In this document: positions 61,110-64,000 of the stretch, one piece after another
How positions within the stretch are numbered: the stretch's first letter is position 1
Layout of the letters: each line of letters opens with the position of its first letter
Assembly (NCBI GenBank): GCA_963666505.2
Contig: CAXXXL010000003.1
Location: 1,240,001-1,304,000 of the forward strand
Direction of reading: 5' to 3'
DNA length: 64,000 nt
Origin: JABGQS01 sp963666505
GTDB taxonomy: Bacteria > Bacillota > Clostridia > Christensenellales > SZUA-584
The notes under the pieces: model-generated
Seen by the model: the letters and a program-made list of their open reading frames with translations, nothing else
Databases searched by the model: none
What the model was told of the DNA's origin: nothing
Translations under genes and position numbers: made by a program

Positions 61110-62141
61110 ATGTTTGAAAATGAAAGAAAGATGATGCAGCGTATATCCAACTACTGCGGAGACAGAGTGGACTATGTGCAAGGCGGCGGAGGGAACACAT
61201 CCGTTAAGTTTGATGCGCAGCTGATGGCAATAAAAGCCTCGGGATATACTCTTAAGGAAACGACGACTGAAAAAGGATTCGTCACAGTAGACTATCAGAA
61301 GATAAAGAAGTATTACAACGAAGTGGACGCTTCGGCTGACAAAGATTTCGAGAAGGAAAGCCTTGAGCTTAACATGGACAGTATAGTGCTGCTGGAGGGT
61401 ATGGAGAAAAGGAGACCGTCTGTAGAGGTCGGGATGCACTCGTTTCTTGAAAGGTGCGTAATCCACACACACGCCGTATATTCAAATATCGTATGCTGCT
61501 GCAAAGAATCAAGACAGCTTGCAGACAAGATATTCGCAGATGCCGGCATCGGATATACGTTTGTTCCGTATATCGACCCCGGCTTTAAGCTGACGCTTGC
61601 AGTAAGGGATGCCGCAAAGGCATATCATGATAAGAACGGCAGCATGGCGAACGTTATTTTCATGGAGAATCATGGAGTTATAGCTGCTAATGAAGATGCA
61701 CAGGCAGCTATGGACCTGCACGATAAAGTGAACGACAGCATTATTGCATACCTTGGATTGGGCGAATACTCCAAGCCGAAGATAAAGAAGACACAAGCAG
61801 GCTTTGAAAGCGATACAGATTATCTTATTGAGTTTTCGAAGCAGCACGGCGGGCTGGAGTATTTCGAGAAGCTGAGGTTATATCCTGACCAGCTTGTTTA
61901 TATAAATAAAGCTCTGGGTGACGTAATATGCTTTAAAGACGGACGAATCCTATACAAAGCTGCGGAAAAGGAAGCAAAGGTAATAGAAGAAACCCTGCTG
62001 GGTGTTGCTTACGTAATTGGGCAAATAGAGCAAGCAGGGCTGACCCTTAGCCTGATGGATGAAAAGGGAGCAGACTTTATCAATAACTGGGAGAGCGAGA
62101 AGTACCGTTCGAAACTTGTGAAACAGGAAGAAGGAAAGTAG
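61110..62141 (+). CDS. class II aldolase family protein, probable rhamnulose-1-phosphate aldolase
   Basis: 343 residues from ATG 61110 (AAGGAGA upstream). Class II aldolase/adducin fold: QGGGGNTSVKFD phosphate-binding start, zinc residues in VIHTHAVYSN and in MENHGVIAAN, and acidic residues behind them. It is longer than classic RhaD (274) and closer in plan to the aldolase half of RhaE-type proteins, in which an SDR domain is fused; here the SDR at 57507 is separate. Predicted products: dihydroxyacetone phosphate and L-lactaldehyde. Position between rhaA and rhaB supports the role. Confidence 0.82.
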   Translation: MFENERKMMQRISNYCGDRVDYVQGGGGNTSVKFDAQLMAIKASGYTLKETTTEKGFVTVDYQKIKKYYNEVDASADKDFEKESLELNMDSIVLLEGMEKRRPSVEVGMHSFLERCVIHTHAVYSNIVCCCKESRQLADKIFADAGIGYTFVPYIDPGFKLTLAVRDAAKAYHDKNGSMANVIFMENHGVIAANEDAQAAMDLHDKVNDSIIAYLGLGEYSKPKIKKTQAGFESDTDYLIEFSKQHGGLEYFEKLRLYPDQLVYINKALGDVICFKDGRILYKAAEKEAKVIEETLLGVAYVIGQIEQAGLTLSLMDEKGADFINNWESEKYRSKLVKQEEGK

Positions 62142-62142
62142 C

Positions 62143-63625
62143 ATGGCGAAAAAAGCTTTTGCAGCTGTAGACCTTGGCGCAAGCAACGGCAGGACTATGC
62201 TTGGCCGATTTGACGGTAATCGGCTGAGCTTGGAGGAACTCAACAGATTCGAGAACCATTACAACGATGTTAACGGTTCGTACTATTGGGATGTGTTGTT
62301 TCTGTTTTCGTGCATAAAAGACGGGCTGAAAAAAAGCGTAAAAGCTGCTCCCGGGGGTATCTCAGGGATAGCTATTGATACATGGGGGGTGGACTTTGGC
62401 TTGCTGGATAAACAGGGCAAGCTCGTTGGCAATCCCTTTGCGTACAGGGATAAAAGAGGCCTGAGGGGAAAAAACGCATTTTTTGAAGATTTCGGAGAGC
62501 GTACAGCTTTTGACATTACAGGTATTGCGAGCCTTGAAATCAACTCCATATATCAGCTTTATGATATGGTAAAGAACGCTGACCCCCAGCTGGAGATAGC
62601 GGACAAACTGCTGCTTATGCCCGACCTGCTTTCATATATGTTGTGCGGAGAGGTCTCAAGCGAGTACACGAATTCTACGACCACACAGATGCTGGATGCA
62701 AAAGGCGGATGGAGCAAAGATATTATCCGTATGCTCGGGATAAAAGAATCGCTGCTGCCGCATATTCAGATGAGCGGCGAGAAAAAGGCGGACGTTATGA
62801 GCTCTGTAATGGCAGAAACGGGGCTTTCGGGCAGCGTGCCGGTATACTGCGTCGGCTCGCACGATACAGCTTCTGCAGTTGCATCCATCCCGTCTGTCAA
62901 CGATAATTATGCTTTCATATCATCTGGTACATGGTCGCTCATTGGTATAGAAAGGACAGAGCGCGCTTATCGACGATGTCGTATATTCAGGCGGTTTTTC
63001 TAATGAGGGCTCAATTACGGGCGGTGTAAGGCTGCTCAAAAATATAATGGGCCTTTGGATAATTCAGAACTGCAAGCGGCAATGGGATAAAGAAGAGAAA
63101 ACAACCTGGGATGATATAGTCGGCAGTGCTAAAGAAGCTGATGAGTTTGCGTCTATGATAGATGTGAATGCGCACGATTTCTTTGACGGAGAAGGCATGA
63201 CCGGCAAAATACAAAAGTATTGCGAGAGAACCGGACAGAAAGTTCCGCAAACTATCGGAGAAATTGCAAGAACGGTATACGAAAGCCTTGCCTTAAGCTA
63301 CAGAGAAGCATTTGAAGTTATGGAACAGATCAGAGGCGGAAAGATAGATGTACTGCATATCATCGGCGGCGGCTCAAAGAACAAGCTGCTAAACCAGTTT
63401 ACAGCAAATGCAATAGGCAGACCGGTGATAGCAGGACCGGCGGAAGCTACAGCAATAGGCAATCTAATGGTGCAGGTGAAAGCGTCAAGCGAAGTCGGCA
63501 GTATAGAAGAAATGAGACAGGTGATAAGAGATTCGTTCGACGTAGAGACGTATGAGCCATGCGAAACCGAGAAATGGGCGGAACAGTACGAACGATATCT
63601 AAAAATAAAAAAGGACGAAACGTGA
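62143..63625 (+). pseudogene. rhaB: L-rhamnulokinase, frameshifted
   Basis: FGGY kinase of rhamnulokinase type. First frame 62143-63003: AVDLGASNGRTMLGRFD (phosphate 1), AIDTWGVDFGLLD, PDLLSYMLCGEVSSEYTNST, FISSGTWSLIGIE. It then leaves the family; after one surplus base at about 62962 the next frame continues ALIDDVVYSGGFSNEGSITG through HIIGGGSKNKLLNQFTANAI to 63625. Joined, the two give about 494 residues, the normal length. ATG start with GGAAAG upstream. Unless this is a sequence error, rhamnulose is not phosphorylated by this protein. Confidence 0.9.
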
Positions 63626-63632
63626 GGGAAAG

Positions 63633-64000
63633 ATGCAAGAACTGATCGAAAAACTGAACGCAGAAGATAAAGAAACAAGCCTGGGTGCGCTGCGGGAACT
63701 TAAAAAGCTTGCCGACAAAGGCGATATTAAGCTGCCGGAAAAAACGGTGTACACCAACAACCACGTGCACACGAAATATTCGTTTTCGCCGTACTCGCCG
63801 GTTAAAGCTGTTTGGATGGCAGTAAACGCCGGGCTTTCCACAGTTGGGATAATGGATCACGACGCCATAAACGGAGCGCAGGAGTTTATCGAGGCCGGAA
63901 AGATAATGGGGATAGCAACGACGATAGGGTTCGAGATACGTACAGACTGGTCTGACACTGCACTGAAGGGCAAACGTATAAACAACCCCGACCAGCTATC
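63633..64000 (+). CDS. PHP-domain protein, N-terminal part (runs off the window)
   Basis: From ATG 63633 (GAGGGAAAG upstream), eight bases behind rhaB, the frame stays open to the end. The first 35 residues are helical; then TNNHVHTKYSFSPYSP and VGIMDHDAINGAQEF, the HxHxxxS and D-H-D metal motifs of PHP (polymerase and histidinol phosphatase-like) phosphoesterases, followed by IATTIGFEIRTDW. Close packing suggests it belongs to the rhamnose operon; the substrate is unknown. Confidence 0.75.
   Translation, partial: MQELIEKLNAEDKETSLGALRELKKLADKGDIKLPEKTVYTNNHVHTKYSFSPYSPVKAVWMAVNAGLSTVGIMDHDAINGAQEFIEAGKIMGIATTIGFEIRTDWSDTALKGKRINNPDQL

Noticed and set aside
62143..63625. Two separate sugar-kinase genes
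   Set aside because: The two frames are the N- and C-terminal halves of one FGGY kinase and rejoin after a one-base correction.
1..64000. Reverse transcriptase, diversity-generating retroelement, retron or cas genes
   Set aside because: No reverse transcriptase motif (YxDD), template/variable repeat pair or Cas-like protein was seen in any frame.

Overview
The window looks like a chromosomal stretch from a Bacillota (class Clostridia) genome. The support is strong AAGGAGG-type ribosome binding sites, many TTG/GTG starts, a diderm-free set of lipoproteins, TTGACA/TATAAT promoters, IS3/IS1182/IS200 elements, and rhamnose and ABC transporter genes of clostridial type. The order or genus cannot be fixed from the sequence. 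The left two thirds are AT-rich accessory DNA. The right third (about 44-64 kb) is a more GC-rich, co-directional catabolic locus.

Left accessory region (1-16 kb): the end of a GntR/UTRA regulator; a minus-strand operon with an HTH protein, a Hanks-type Ser/Thr kinase with an outer domain, a His/Glu-repeat lipoprotein and a His/Glu-repeat membrane-anchored surface protein; then a tightly coupled two-gene minus-strand unit (a two-helix membrane protein and a 971-residue protein with an N-terminal phosphoribosyltransferase fold) that looks like an undescribed conflict/defence pair. Degenerate copies of one dispersed repeat separate these units. An IS3 element, two paralogous Cys-rich small proteins and a mobile module (D5-type primase/helicase, XRE regulator, large serine recombinase) follow.

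Integrated element (about 16.1-33.6 kb): a 48-bp direct repeat made from the 3' end of a tRNA-Ala(GGC) gene brackets about 17.4 kb. Inside are a tyrosine integrase next to the tRNA, matching direct-repeat arm sites at both ends, an AlpA-like excisionase/regulator, a winged-helix replication-like protein, a lone terminase-small-subunit-like gene without other virion genes, and an IS1182 insertion. This resembles a phage satellite (PICI-like). Its cargo is an 8.5-kb gene for a 2837-residue VWA adhesin-like protein with 14 apparently identical 74-residue repeats. That gene is preceded by two complete tandem cyclic-di-GMP-I riboswitches, each with its own terminator.

Middle region (33.6-44.2 kb): a frameshifted tyrosine recombinase, a TetR regulator, a lipoprotein, three proteins that share a zinc-ribbon plus membrane anchor but carry different outer domains (sugar-binding, LRR, Ig-like/DUF4352-like), a possible structured RNA, and a prophage-like regulatory remnant with divergent XRE genes and a clear operator set.

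Catabolic locus (44.2-64 kb): sn-glycerol-1-phosphate dehydrogenase on the minus strand, then SDR, DeoR regulator, a first sugar ABC transporter, a degenerate SDR paralogue, a second (rhamnose-type) ABC transporter, a cyclase-family hydrolase, another SDR, rhamnose mutarotase, a convergent AraC regulator, rhamnose isomerase, a class II aldolase, a frameshifted rhamnulokinase and the start of a PHP-domain gene. Repeated TTTCGTTTCG sites in front of both SDR genes suggest DeoR control; the AraC protein probably controls the rhamnose enzymes. Rhamnose would be taken up, epimerised, isomerised, phosphorylated and split to dihydroxyacetone phosphate and lactaldehyde, with EgsA able to use the dihydroxyacetone phosphate. 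Four genes across the window carry small frameshifts, which are either decay or indel errors in the assembly.
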